Origin: Actinomycetota bacterium
GTDB lineage: Bacteria; Planctomycetota; Phycisphaerae; JAACET01
DNA length: 46,275 bases
Direction: 5' to 3'
NCBI GenBank assembly: GCA_011682385.1
Contig: JAACET010000003.1
Location: 1 to 46,275, forward strand
Positions 9,777 to 19,900 of the stretch are shown piece after piece (position 1 is the first letter of the stretch; every line of letters begins with the position of its first letter). The notes below the pieces were generated by a model. It had not been told where the DNA came from, did not search any database, and was given only the letters and a program-made list of their open reading frames with translations. The position numbers were made by a program, and so were the translations under genes.

Positions 9777-10862
9777 CTAAAGACACTGCCTTCCCTGCCG
9801 TTCCATACGAGCCACCAAATCCTTGACCGCTTGAGCTTGGCTCTTATGGCAGATAAGAGTAGCCTCGGCACTGTGTACTACTATCACGTCTTCCAGTCCG
9901 ATCAGGGCCAACAGATGGTTCTCATCTTCTGATACGATCACATTGTTCCTGCTGTCGAGAAACTCAATTGCAGCCGCGCTGGCCACGTTACCCTCTTTGT
10001 CCATGGGCAACACGTCGGACAACACCGACCATGAACCCATATCCACCCATTGGCAGGGCAGGGCGACCATCAGCACGTTCTGAGCCTTTTCCATTACCGC
10101 ATAGTCAATGGATATTTTCTGCAGTGTCGGAAATATCTGCTGGAATGTCTTCTCGCCGCCATCTTTCCCCCAGTCCGCAGCGATTTCCTGCAGGGCCTTG
10201 TACGACTCCGGCAAAAATTGCTGCAGTTGATCCAGTATAGTCCGCACGCCCCAGACGAACATACCGCTGTTCCAGTAGTGCTGGCCGCTGTCGAGATATT
10301 CTTGAGCCAATTCGCTCGATGGTTTTTCCTTGAACGAACGAACTTTGAAAGCCTGATAGTCATCTTCGGACGATGTTACCGGTTCGCCGGCCTGTACGTA
10401 TCCCAGGCCGGTATGGGCCCAGGTTGGTTTTATGCCGAAGGTGATCAGGCTTTCGCTGTATTTTTCCGCCAGCTCGAAGGCCCGCGTGACGGTTTGACCA
10501 AACACATCGATTGGTTCGATCATGTGGTCGGCCGTGAACACACCCATGACCGCCTCAGGATCCTTTTCATTCAGAATTGCTGCCGCCAGCCCAATGGCGT
10601 TGGCTGTATCTCGGCCTTGCGGCTCGCCGATGACGTTTTCCGCCGGCAGTTCGTGTAGCTCATCTCTGACTGCACTAGCATAGTCGGCATTGGTCAGCAC
10701 GTATATATTGGACGCCTCAACCACTTCCTGCAATCTTTTTACTGACAGGCTCAGCAGACTGCTCTGTCCGAAGATGCGTAGTAATTGTTTCGGCCGGGAT
10801 TTCCTGCTCAACGGCCAAAGCCTGGTCCCCGAACCACCAGCCATGATAATCGCGTAACGCAT
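9777..10862 (-). CDS. manC: Mannose-1-phosphate guanylyltransferase
   Basis: MRYAIIMAGGSGTRLWPLSRKSRPKQLL; TADHMIEP; FKEKPSSELAQEYL..G.YWNSGMFVW; WVDMGSWSVL. Confidence 0.92.
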   Translation of the reverse strand: MRYAIIMAGGSGTRLWPLSRKSRPKQLLRIFGQSSLLSLSVKRLQEVVEASNIYVLTNADYASAVRDELHELPAENVIGEPQGRDTANAIGLAAAILNEKDPEAVMGVFTADHMIEPIDVFGQTVTRAFELAEKYSESLITFGIKPTWAHTGLGYVQAGEPVTSSEDDYQAFKVRSFKEKPSSELAQEYLDSGQHYWNSGMFVWGVRTILDQLQQFLPESYKALQEIAADWGKDGGEKTFQQIFPTLQKISIDYAVMEKAQNVLMVALPCQWVDMGSWSVLSDVLPMDKEGNVASAAAIEFLDSRNNVIVSEDENHLLALIGLEDVIVVHSAEATLICHKSQAQAVKDLVARMERQGRQCL

Positions 10863-10880
10863 AGAACTTTTGTCCTTAGA

Positions 10881-11831
10881 TCACAAAGTAAATAAGGCCA
10901 GTATCGGCAGAACAACCAGCAAAAACAACGCCGTGTTGACCACGAACAAGGCTGAGGCCAAGCGGGCATTTAGGCCAAGGATATTAGAAAGTAACACACT
11001 ATATACGCCCGCTGGCATAAAACCCTGAGTCAGCACAACCTTGGCTGGAAGATCCTGAAACTTCAAGCCAAACAGGCTTACCATCAATAGAGCCACCAAT
11101 GGAGCGATCACGAATTTAACGCCGGCTTGCGTGAAATACAAGCGGATATATTTGCGGATATCACCCAGGTGCAGGTTCAAGCCGATAACTGCATAGGACA
11201 TGAATGTCCCCGCCACGATGAGGATTTGCAGCAGGCGATAGGTTTTAATCCATGACGGATAAGGTATTTTCAGAATGGAAAAGATTATCCCTCCCACAAG
11301 ACCAAAAATACAAGCCGAACGAATGTTCCAGATGCCTTCCCAGATAACTCGGCCCGGCGATTTCTGCGCCGAGTGGGGATTGAAGTGATTAGCCAAGGGA
11401 AAGATGAGTAAAACCACTGCCGGATTCCAAAGAAAAACGTAGATTTGAGACAGGGCCAAACCATCCGAGCCGTAGAAGAAATAACAGACCAGACCGCCCA
11501 TGGTGTACCCGAAGTTGCTTATGGCACAGGCCAGGAAAAATGCCCCGCGATCTGTTTTGCTCAACTTGTGCAGACGGGATACGAATAGACTCACCGCTAT
11601 TATAATGACAAAACTCAAAACCTGAATACAGGGCAGCAGAGCGAACCTGCTTTGCAGGGTACTGGGCCAGATGGACAGAAAGGCTACGCTCGGATAGCTC
11701 ACCACCAGAACTATCAAAGAGATGTGTTGCGACGCTTTATCACCCAGTAGCTCGCCTCGACGCAGCAAATAGCCGCAGCAGAGACCGCCGACAATGATAA
11801 GCAAAATGAAGATAAAGGGGGTTGCGCTCAT
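10881..11831 (-). CDS. AEC (auxin efflux carrier) family transporter
   Basis: 316 aa multi-TM protein; N-terminal PFIFILLIIVGGLCCGYLLRR, GFMPAGVYSVLLSNILGLNARLASALFVVNT. Confidence 0.8.
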   Translation of the reverse strand: MSATPFIFILLIIVGGLCCGYLLRRGELLGDKASQHISLIVLVVSYPSVAFLSIWPSTLQSRFALLPCIQVLSFVIIIAVSLFVSRLHKLSKTDRGAFFLACAISNFGYTMGGLVCYFFYGSDGLALSQIYVFLWNPAVVLLIFPLANHFNPHSAQKSPGRVIWEGIWNIRSACIFGLVGGIIFSILKIPYPSWIKTYRLLQILIVAGTFMSYAVIGLNLHLGDIRKYIRLYFTQAGVKFVIAPLVALLMVSLFGLKFQDLPAKVVLTQGFMPAGVYSVLLSNILGLNARLASALFVVNTALFLLVVLPILALFTL

Positions 11832-11834
11832 AAA

Positions 11835-14093
11835 TTACATCTCGCTCGTGGGCTTATGCAAATCAGCGTATTCGAGCATCATGGTCTGTGGGCCGGTCTC
11901 TTCAAAATCAATGACTGCCCGGGTGAACTTGCCGAATCGCCCGATCTGTTCGATCTTGCCCAGACCGTACCTGGGATGATAAACGCTGCTGCCCTCGATA
12001 AGTCCCGCCACAAAGCCGGATCGACCGGCGCGGCGATTGGAGCCTTCTCGGCTGGAGCGCTGCAACAGGGCATCGGGTGTCTTGACAAGTTTAGCCAGGC
12101 TCTCTGTGCCGGCTGATACTTCGCATTGGCAGTGTCGCACCGACTCGGCGGGCAGCTCGGCCAGGAAGCCCGACGCAACCGTGCGGTTGGTCGAGCCGCG
12201 GACCTGCCGATAGCGGGCATAGCTCATTACCAGCCGGCGCTGGGCTCTGGTCATACCCACGAAGCACAGGCGGCGCTCTTCTTCAAGTTCGGACCTATTC
12301 TCTGCAGCGCGGCTGTGCGGAAGCAGGCCGTCTTCCAGCCCCACCATGAACACCACGGGAAACTCCAGACCCTTGGCCGCATGGAGGGTCATCATGGCCA
12401 CTGCCCCCTGCGACGGATCGAACGAATCGACATCGCAAACTAAGGATGTTTGTTGCAGATAATCTTCCAGATTGCCTTCGGGGTTATCCTTATCATACTG
12501 TGCCGCCGAGGAAATCAGCTCGTTGATATTGTCCATAGCCGTGCCGTCTTTGTGCCGATCAGTGCTATATTCAGCTTCCAGATTTGTTCGGCGAATGACT
12601 CGTTCCAACACTTTTTGGACCGGCCTTTGAGGTCCGTTGACAAGCTCATCCAAAAGGACGGCAAACTGCTTGAGTGGCCCGGCAGCTCGTCCCAGACCCG
12701 CAATGATACCAGGCGTGGCCAGGGTTTCTCGAATAGTGGCCCCGGACCTACGGCTGTGCTCCCGCAGGGCCTGGACCGTTTTGGCCCCGATCTTACGTGC
12801 CGGAACATTGATAATCCGCAGCAGACTCAACTCATCGTTCGGGTTGACTATGGCACGCAGGTACGCCAGTACGTCCTTAATTTCTTTACGAGCGTAGAAG
12901 GCTACCCCGCGAACCATTTGGTATGGAACCCCCGCCGAACGGAGCGCCTGCTCCAGCGGACGTGAAAGACTATTGACCCGGTAGAAGATAGCCACATCGT
13001 TATAGCTGCCGCCTTGGACATATTCGGCGATTCTCTCGGCCACGTAGCCGGCCTCAGCCCGCCCATCGGCACAGCAGACTACCTCTATTTTTTCGCCCTC
13101 GGGATTCTCCGTCCAGAGTTTCTTATCTCGGCGGAGTTTGTTGGCTTTGATCAGTCTGTCCGCTGCCGCCAGAATATGTTTTGTACTGCGATAATTCTGC
13201 TCCAGACGCACGATTTTGGTTTGGGGGAAGTCCCGCTCGAAATCGAGTATATTGGAGATATCCGCCCCACGCCAGCCGTAGATCGACTGATCCGGATCGC
13301 CGGTTGCGCAGATATTCTGGTGGTCACGGCAGAGCACACGCCCAATCACATACTGTGCCTGGTTGGTATCCTGATACTCATCGATGAGTATGTACCGATA
13401 TCTACCGGCCAGTTGCCGACGTATCGATTCGTTTTCTCGCAAAGCATCCACCATCCGCAGCAACAGATCGTCAAAATCCAGGGCACTGTTTGATTCCAGT
13501 ACTTGTTGATACCGACGGTATATTTTGGCTACTTGCTTGGTGTAGAAATCGTTGGCCCGTTCCTGGTACTCCGCTGGCCGCAGCAACTTGCTTTTGGCTC
13601 GGCTGATCTTTTCGCAGGTAGCTGCCGGTGGCCAATTCTTAGGATCCAACCCGCTCTGCTGGGTGGCCTCTCGCAGGGCGGCCAGGCTGTCGGCCCGGTC
13701 GAAAATAGAAAAGTTCGGTGTCAGAGACAGTTCTTCCGCAAATTCGCGCAGCAGACGTGCACACAGGGAATGGAAGGTGCAAATGGTTGTCTTAGCCGCT
13801 CCAACCAGTCCAATCACACGGCTGCGCATCTCTGCCGCGGCCTTATTGGTAAAGGTCAGAGCCAGGATGTGTTCGCCCTGCACTCCTGTGGCCATCAAGT
13901 ACGCCACCCGATGGGTTATGACTCTGGTTTTTCCGCTTCCCGGGCCAGCCAGTACCAGTAAGGGGCCGTCACGGTGGGTAACCGCCGTATGCTGAGCACA
14001 GGTCAGGTTCTCCAGCAAATGCTGCTGCGATGTCGATTGTATCACGTCTTTACCCTTAGATGATTCGGCTGAGTCGACACGTTTAGTCGCCAA
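11835..14093 (-). CDS. uvrD: UvrD/PcrA-type ATP-dependent DNA helicase
   Basis: LVLAGPGSGKTRVITHRVAYL, ILALTFTNKAAAEMRSRV, ILIDEYQDTNQAQY, GDPDQSIYGWRGADISNILDFE, LEQNYRSTKHIL, MTLHAAKGLEFPVVFMVGLEDG. Confidence 0.95.
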   Translation of the reverse strand: MATKRVDSAESSKGKDVIQSTSQQHLLENLTCAQHTAVTHRDGPLLVLAGPGSGKTRVITHRVAYLMATGVQGEHILALTFTNKAAAEMRSRVIGLVGAAKTTICTFHSLCARLLREFAEELSLTPNFSIFDRADSLAALREATQQSGLDPKNWPPAATCEKISRAKSKLLRPAEYQERANDFYTKQVAKIYRRYQQVLESNSALDFDDLLLRMVDALRENESIRRQLAGRYRYILIDEYQDTNQAQYVIGRVLCRDHQNICATGDPDQSIYGWRGADISNILDFERDFPQTKIVRLEQNYRSTKHILAAADRLIKANKLRRDKKLWTENPEGEKIEVVCCADGRAEAGYVAERIAEYVQGGSYNDVAIFYRVNSLSRPLEQALRSAGVPYQMVRGVAFYARKEIKDVLAYLRAIVNPNDELSLLRIINVPARKIGAKTVQALREHSRRSGATIRETLATPGIIAGLGRAAGPLKQFAVLLDELVNGPQRPVQKVLERVIRRTNLEAEYSTDRHKDGTAMDNINELISSAAQYDKDNPEGNLEDYLQQTSLVCDVDSFDPSQGAVAMMTLHAAKGLEFPVVFMVGLEDGLLPHSRAAENRSELEEERRLCFVGMTRAQRRLVMSYARYRQVRGSTNRTVASGFLAELPAESVRHCQCEVSAGTESLAKLVKTPDALLQRSSREGSNRRAGRSGFVAGLIEGSSVYHPRYGLGKIEQIGRFGKFTRAVIDFEETGPQTMMLEYADLHKPTSEM

Positions 14094-14209
14094 CTCAGCC
14101 GCAGAAGTACACCCACCCGAACATACCCTAAGCGGACCAGCCGGTCAACAATCCAAACTGATGGGCCAGCCCCGGCACCTGCGTACGGGCCGATCCCGGA
14201 GGATTAAGA

Positions 14210-14237
14210 TTGCACAAACCACTCATTCCGGTAGAAT
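14210..14237 (+). promoter_or_regulatory. Sigma-70-type promoter upstream of hisF
   Basis: TTGCAC (14210-14215), 16 nt, TAGAAT (14232-14237). Confidence 0.5.
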
Positions 14238-14298
14238 ATCAGGGGCTCATGGGACCATCGGTCCGGCCGAAAGTTCGGATTCCTTCCGGATATAATTG

Positions 14299-15105
14299 AT
14301 GTTAGCCAAACGTATTATCCCCTGTTTGGATGTGGACAAGGGCCGGGTCGTCAAGGGCGTGAAGTTCTTTGAGCATCGCGATGCCGGAGATGTGGCCGAG
14401 GCTGCCATGCGCTATGATGCTCAGGGCGCTGACGAATTGGTCTTCTATGATATCTCAGCCTCGCATGAGGGCCGTGATCTGATGATTGATGTGCTGCGTG
14501 AGGCTGCCGAGCGGGTTTTTATGCCCCTGACGGTTGGCGGCGGGATCCGCAGCGTCGAGGATTGTCGTCTAATGCTCTCCAATGGGGCCGACAAGGTTTC
14601 GATTAATACCGCGGCCGTCAAGGACCCGGACCTTATCCAGCGAGCCGCTCTGCGTTTTGGCAGACAGTGTATTGTTTTGGCCATTGATGCCAATCGCGTG
14701 CAGATTAACGGCCGGGAGCAGTGGAAGGTTTTTATCAATGGTGGTCGGACCCCCACTGATCTGGAAGTGGTTGACTGGGCCAAGCGAGGCCGCGATAACG
14801 GTGCCGGTGAGATTGTATTAAATGTCATGAATGCTGATGGCACCCTTGACGGCTATGATCTAGAGATGACCAGGGCTGTTTCCGAGGCTGTGGACATTCC
14901 CGTCGTAGCTAGCGGCGGAGCCGGTGAGTTGGAGCACTTGGCTGATGTGTTGACTGTGGGCAAGGCCGATGCCGCCTTGGCCGCCAGCATCTTCCACTTT
15001 GGTACCTACACCATTGGCCAAGCCAAGGAATTCCTCAGTGCCCGCGGAGTTACCGTTCGGCTCGAGCCGCAATTTGGGTCGAAGGCCACTGTGAACAGTA
15101 ACTAA
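14299..15105 (+). CDS. hisF: Imidazole glycerol phosphate synthase subunit HisF
   Basis: [70 protein letters not shown] at 14299 preferred over TTG at 14296. Confidence 0.96.
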   Translation: MLAKRIIPCLDVDKGRVVKGVKFFEHRDAGDVAEAAMRYDAQGADELVFYDISASHEGRDLMIDVLREAAERVFMPLTVGGGIRSVEDCRLMLSNGADKVSINTAAVKDPDLIQRAALRFGRQCIVLAIDANRVQINGREQWKVFINGGRTPTDLEVVDWAKRGRDNGAGEIVLNVMNADGTLDGYDLEMTRAVSEAVDIPVVASGGAGELEHLADVLTVGKADAALAASIFHFGTYTIGQAKEFLSARGVTVRLEPQFGSKATVNSN

Positions 15106-15126
15106 GCATGGGAGTGTAAGTAGTAC

Positions 15127-16287
15127 ATGGATCAGGATATTAGACCCAAAGCTGCCCCCCCGGTTGATGACTACGAGCACCGGGTAGCGGACGAGAAGTT
15201 GATTAAGTATTTCAAGGCCGTGGTCGAGCTGGATGCCTCGGACTTGCACCTTAAGGAGGGTGCTCCTCCGCGGGTCCGGGTTACCGGCCGGATGCGCCCG
15301 ACCAAGAGCGAACCTCTGACCAATCAGCAAATAGTCGATTTGGTCACACCTCTGCTCAGTGAACGGCAGAAGGAGTTTCTGCGTACTCACGGAGCCATCG
15401 ACCTGGCCTACGAGTTGGAAGGTAGTGATCGTTTTCGGATCAATATTTTTCGCCAACGCGGCAAGTTGTCAGTAGCGGCCAGGCGGGTACCGCGGAATAT
15501 CCCCGATTTTTCATCTCTTCATCTCCCCGCTATGGTTACCAAGATTGCGGAATACCACCAGGGGCTGGTCTTGGTCAGCGGTATTACCGGTTCGGGGAAA
15601 AGTACGACGCTGGCAGCCATGTTGGAACATATCAACAAGCATCGTTCCTGTCACATTGTGACCATCGAGGACCCGATTGAATTTCTCTTCGACGACAAGA
15701 AGGCCTTCATCAATCAACGCGAGATCGGCATTGACGTGCCTACTTTTGATGATGCCCTACGCTATCTGATGCGCGAGGACCCTGACGTGGTGCTCATCGG
15801 CGAGATGCGCGACAAGGAGACTTTTGCTGCAGCCTTGCGCGCTGCCGAGACCGGCCACCTGGTCTTTGCCACGGTTCACGCTTCCAGCACTTATCAGACG
15901 ATCACACGCATTCTGGAATTGTTTACTCCCGACGAACGCAACTTAGCTCGGCAGTCCTTGTGCTTTAATCTTCGGGCTGTCATCTGCCTGAAACTGATGC
16001 CCAGCATCGCTGATGGTGTCGATCGTGTGCCGGCCACGGAGATTATGTTGACTACACCCACGGTACACAAGATGCTCGAGGAGGGCCGCGACGCTGAGAT
16101 CGCGGAGATTGTCAAGAGTAGCTCCCACGAGGGAATGCATGATTTCACCGCTAGTTTAATGCAGTTGATTGAGAAAGAATGGGTTGATCCCCGGGTGGCC
16201 TACGATTATGCTCCGAATATCGATGAGTTAAAGATGCGGCTCAAAGGGATATCTACCAGCGGTTCCGGCGGAATGCGCGCGGAATAA
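15127..16287 (+). CDS. PilT/PilU-type type IV pilus ATPase
   Basis: GITGSGKSTTLAAMLEHIN (Walker A), IVTIEDPIEFLF, DDALRYLMREDPDVVLIGEMRDKETF (Walker B), ALRAAETGHLVFATVHA; no clear AIRNLIRE motif near the C terminus. Confidence 0.9.
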   Translation: MDQDIRPKAAPPVDDYEHRVADEKLIKYFKAVVELDASDLHLKEGAPPRVRVTGRMRPTKSEPLTNQQIVDLVTPLLSERQKEFLRTHGAIDLAYELEGSDRFRINIFRQRGKLSVAARRVPRNIPDFSSLHLPAMVTKIAEYHQGLVLVSGITGSGKSTTLAAMLEHINKHRSCHIVTIEDPIEFLFDDKKAFINQREIGIDVPTFDDALRYLMREDPDVVLIGEMRDKETFAAALRAAETGHLVFATVHASSTYQTITRILELFTPDERNLARQSLCFNLRAVICLKLMPSIADGVDRVPATEIMLTTPTVHKMLEEGRDAEIAEIVKSSSHEGMHDFTASLMQLIEKEWVDPRVAYDYAPNIDELKMRLKGISTSGSGGMRAE

Positions 16288-16343
16288 GGCCGGATTTGCT
16301 CCGTTGGCCAACGGCACTGCTGGGATTATATGGAATCTGACGT

Positions 16344-18029
16344 ATGTTAACTTTGATAGCCAGTGGGACACATCTTGCCCTAGCCATCGGTGGCGTCTTG
16401 GGGGCGGTTCCTGTCCCTGGGCAGTATTTTTCCTTTACTAAAATTGTATTAGCTCTGGTGCTCTTTGGCGTCTTGGCCCGGATTATGACCTGGACGGACG
16501 CCGACTTGGATCGCCTTCATGGCCCCAGAACTTTATGGAACACCATAATGCTCGCGGTTGGCCTGATAGCTGTTAGCATCTTGTTATTCATTCCCAATTT
16601 CCTCGTGGCTGTATTGTTGTTTCTAGCCGTCACCTCCACTGGGCTCGGCAGCTATGTACTTTGGCGTAACTCCTTGGTGGCCGAGGTTGATCGGGTATTT
16701 ACGGCTACCCATTTGAGGAAGGTTTTGACGGGCTCTGCTGGGGATGTTTCCGACAAAACCGGTCCCATGCCCGAGTTGGACATTGCCATACAGCAGACTA
16801 ATGGGGCCATTGTTACTCCACCGCAGAATGATGAGCTTTTGCAGACGGGTTTTCAATTGACTCATTTCCTGCTTGCCGATGCCTTGACTCAGCGGGCCAC
16901 GGATGTAGCCCTGATTCCCACGGGTCAGGCAACCAAACTTCTGTACCGCATTGACGGTGTCACCACGGAGCGCCAGCGGCTGACCTTGCAGGATAGTTCC
17001 GCTCTGGCGGGTTTTATGAAGTATGCAGCCAAGTTGGACGTGCAGGAAAAACGAGTTCCGCAACGTGGTCGGCTGGCTGTAAAGTCCGGTGCCGGCCTGA
17101 CTCCTCTTTGGATAAGTACCTCCGGTTCCAGTGCCGGCGAAAGGCTGGATATAAAGCTTCTGCGTAAGGCCCAGGAGTTGGGGCTGAATGATTTGCGTTT
17201 GCCGGCTGAGGACCTCAAGAGAGTCCAGGCCCTGGCTCAGGAGGAGAAGGGCCAGGTTGTGGTTACTGGTGGACGGGATTGTGGAACCACCACCACTCTT
17301 TATGCCTTTTTGCGATCTCACGACGCCTATGTTCAGCATATTCACAGTATAGAAACCAGACCTTTGGCAGAGTTGGAGAACGTTACTCAGCATAAGCCCA
17401 AGATTGTCGACGGCAAAATCAACATTGCCGACACTCTTCGGACTGTGCTGCGGGGAGATCCTGGCGTGGTATTGGTCGAGCCGGTGAAGGAGGCCACCAC
17501 GCTGAAGATGATGCTCAAGGCTGCTCAGGGTGATAGGAAGGTTTACGCGGGTATGTCTTGCAGTAGTACCTTCGCCGCCTTGGCCGAGATTATGACCTTG
17601 GCAGGAGCACCCGAGCTTGTGGCCGAGTCGCTCAAGGGTATTGTGGCTCAGAAGCTGCTGCGCAGGTTGTGCCCTTCGTGTCGGGAGGCCTATCCTCCCG
17701 ATGCTCAACTGCTCAAGCGTCTTAACCTTCCTGTAGACAAGATAAAACAGTTTTACCGCCCACCTTCAAAGCCTTTGGTGAATGAGAAGGGCAAGCCCAT
17801 AATTTGTTCCACCTGTGGCGGCACGGGTTACTTTGGGCGGGTGGGGGCTTTCGAGATATTGATGATTACCGACGAAATCCGAGACCTGATCAGGCAGGAT
17901 GCCGGCATCAGCCAGATAAGGTCTGCCTGTAGGAAGAAACGTATGCTATACCTTCAGGAGCAGGCCCTAAGAAGAGTCATTGAAGGACTCACTAGTATCA
18001 GCGAGGTGGTTCACATTAGCAAGACTTAG
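16344..18029 (+). CDS. GspE/PulE/PilB-like protein with N-terminal TM region and degenerate nucleotide-binding motifs
   Basis: YRIDGV..., C-terminal CPSC...CSTCGGTGYFGRVGAFEIL Zn motif; Walker A reads TGGRDCGTTTTLY and Walker B DPGVVLVEPVKE; hydrophobic segments in the first ~105 aa. Confidence 0.85.
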   Translation: MLTLIASGTHLALAIGGVLGAVPVPGQYFSFTKIVLALVLFGVLARIMTWTDADLDRLHGPRTLWNTIMLAVGLIAVSILLFIPNFLVAVLLFLAVTSTGLGSYVLWRNSLVAEVDRVFTATHLRKVLTGSAGDVSDKTGPMPELDIAIQQTNGAIVTPPQNDELLQTGFQLTHFLLADALTQRATDVALIPTGQATKLLYRIDGVTTERQRLTLQDSSALAGFMKYAAKLDVQEKRVPQRGRLAVKSGAGLTPLWISTSGSSAGERLDIKLLRKAQELGLNDLRLPAEDLKRVQALAQEEKGQVVVTGGRDCGTTTTLYAFLRSHDAYVQHIHSIETRPLAELENVTQHKPKIVDGKINIADTLRTVLRGDPGVVLVEPVKEATTLKMMLKAAQGDRKVYAGMSCSSTFAALAEIMTLAGAPELVAESLKGIVAQKLLRRLCPSCREAYPPDAQLLKRLNLPVDKIKQFYRPPSKPLVNEKGKPIICSTCGGTGYFGRVGAFEILMITDEIRDLIRQDAGISQIRSACRKKRMLYLQEQALRRVIEGLTSISEVVHISKT

Positions 18030-18070
18030 GCACGCGGCCACGACGGCTGAAGTTTTGGGAAAGGTAGATT

Positions 18071-19600
18071 GTGAGCACTGTGTTTCCGCTAGCCTTGGGC
18101 AGCATAATCGTCATTGGTACGATCATGCTTTATCATGCTTATCAGGGCTTATTCAGTTCTTTTATCATGTTAGCCTTGACTGCTATCAGTGCCGTCATAG
18201 CCTGGAACTACTGTGAGCCGTTGGGTTGGTCTCTAGGTAAATGGCATCAGGAACATCTGTTTTTCATACTCTTGTTTGGTGGACTGATTACCTTAGGTGG
18301 TCTGGCCAAGTCCATTATGCTCACCCAGCGCTACGTGCGATTAGCCATCGGGATAGGTGCCGTAGTTTTTCTGATAGTCGTGTCTTCGCGGGCCAGGATG
18401 TCCCCGGAGGCTGCCACCGGTGGTTCCTACGGTCAGCCAATAGCTCTGATCGGATTATTCGTAATAACCCTGCTTTCCTTGCGGGCCATAGCCGACAATG
18501 TCGTGCTCGGAAATATGACCTTCCCCTGGCAAGTGGAGCGTTCCGGTGGGGCAGTTTTGGGATTTGTTATCGGCCTGATCGTCGTGGGGATGGTCTTGAT
18601 CGCTTGGCAAATGATGCCTTTTCCTCCAGGCTTATTGGCCGGCGGGTATCAGGATTTTTATGGACTCTCCGCACAGCGTCAACGTCGGCCGGCTGAGATA
18701 TCCGAAGCCCGTTGGAAAAGAACCTCCAACCAGATCAGGCTTTCTGTATCTACCCCACCTCAAGACAGTTGGGCTGGATACAATCGCTACAATGAAAAAA
18801 TGGAACTGCAAGCCGCCCCCTTCCCCTATGCCGACAGCTTTACCCTGGGCTTAATAAAGGCCCTTAGCTACGGCAGTACCGGATCGCGGCAGAGCTTTGG
18901 CAGCGTGCATCACGACCTGCTGCTGGAGCTGTGGGCTAACCGCAATGGGATCAATTTCGCATCCCGGCAAGCCGCTCCGGGTAATGCGCTTATCTCAGCC
19001 AAGTGGCTGCCAAGTCTCGAAGCCGGACCGCGGATGAGCATTGACAAGGCTGCGGGAATACTGTCCTTGACGCTGGACTACGAAGCTCGCGACGAAGACG
19101 GCCTGCTTCGCTTCAAGGGTACACAGGTCCGGCTGGTAGGAACCAGTGGACGCTCCTACTGGCCGGTGGCCATCCACCTGGATGGCATTTCTTGGCCGGA
19201 ACTGTATGGCGATCTTAGTAAGCTCGCCCTGCTGGAAGCAAAAGGGACGCTGGGTTACCTGCGATACAAGGCTCCTAACGACGGTAATTACCTTTGGGCC
19301 AAGGACGAGCAGGGCCAGGGAAATATCCGTCGGGAGATTCGTATACATCGTAAGGAAGAAGGACTTTGGTTCCAGGTGCAGCTCTTGGGGCCCAGTGGAA
19401 ATCTCGAAATGCTGCCCACCAGTCTTGGCCTGGTTCGTAGCCTAGAGCGAAATGAAAAGCCTGTTATAGAATTGATATTTGACATTGATCGGGAAGATGA
19501 GCCTGACTATGTGGTTTTCAAACGCACCGCCACCAAGCGGGTTAGTATCATCGTCCCTAAGGAACAGACCTCCGATAGTCCGCCCACCCCGGCAAGTTGA
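18071..19600 (+). CDS. Multi-TM membrane protein (possibly CvpA-like N-terminal) with large soluble C-terminal domain
   Basis: 509 aa, GTG start; several hydrophobic segments in aa 1-200; CvpA assignment tentative. Confidence 0.7.
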   Translation: MSTVFPLALGSIIVIGTIMLYHAYQGLFSSFIMLALTAISAVIAWNYCEPLGWSLGKWHQEHLFFILLFGGLITLGGLAKSIMLTQRYVRLAIGIGAVVFLIVVSSRARMSPEAATGGSYGQPIALIGLFVITLLSLRAIADNVVLGNMTFPWQVERSGGAVLGFVIGLIVVGMVLIAWQMMPFPPGLLAGGYQDFYGLSAQRQRRPAEISEARWKRTSNQIRLSVSTPPQDSWAGYNRYNEKMELQAAPFPYADSFTLGLIKALSYGSTGSRQSFGSVHHDLLLELWANRNGINFASRQAAPGNALISAKWLPSLEAGPRMSIDKAAGILSLTLDYEARDEDGLLRFKGTQVRLVGTSGRSYWPVAIHLDGISWPELYGDLSKLALLEAKGTLGYLRYKAPNDGNYLWAKDEQGQGNIRREIRIHRKEEGLWFQVQLLGPSGNLEMLPTSLGLVRSLERNEKPVIELIFDIDREDEPDYVVFKRTATKRVSIIVPKEQTSDSPPTPAS

Positions 19601-19631
19601 GCCTTACGTGACGACGATCACTTCGATAGAC

Positions 19632-19660
19632 GTGACTTTCCGTTTTTGTGAGCATATAAT
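19632..19660 (+). promoter_or_regulatory. Possible sigma-70-type promoter
   Basis: GTGACT (19632-19637), 17 nt, TATAAT (19655-19660). Confidence 0.4.
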
Positions 19661-19900
19661 AATTTCGGCTGGACAGTGTGAGTCTGTTTCTGTGCTGACA
19701 TTTGACATAACGTCTTTTTGTGTAAAAGGTTGCTAACATTGCCCGAGGTCTACAGAGCTGATGCTGACGCGATTTACGTTGGGTTTTTGAGTTTTTCCGG
19801 AACAAATCTCCGCCCCTGTATGGGTAAAAAAATCGGTCTGGTTTGATAAAAAAACGCAACACTCAGGATGGTATATCGTGGTTCCGGCTGGATGGTTTGT

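Noticed and set aside
16623-17708. 361-aa minus-strand ORF opposite the GspE-like gene
   Set aside because: No recognisable domain and lies fully antisense to a gene with clear homology; typical shadow ORF
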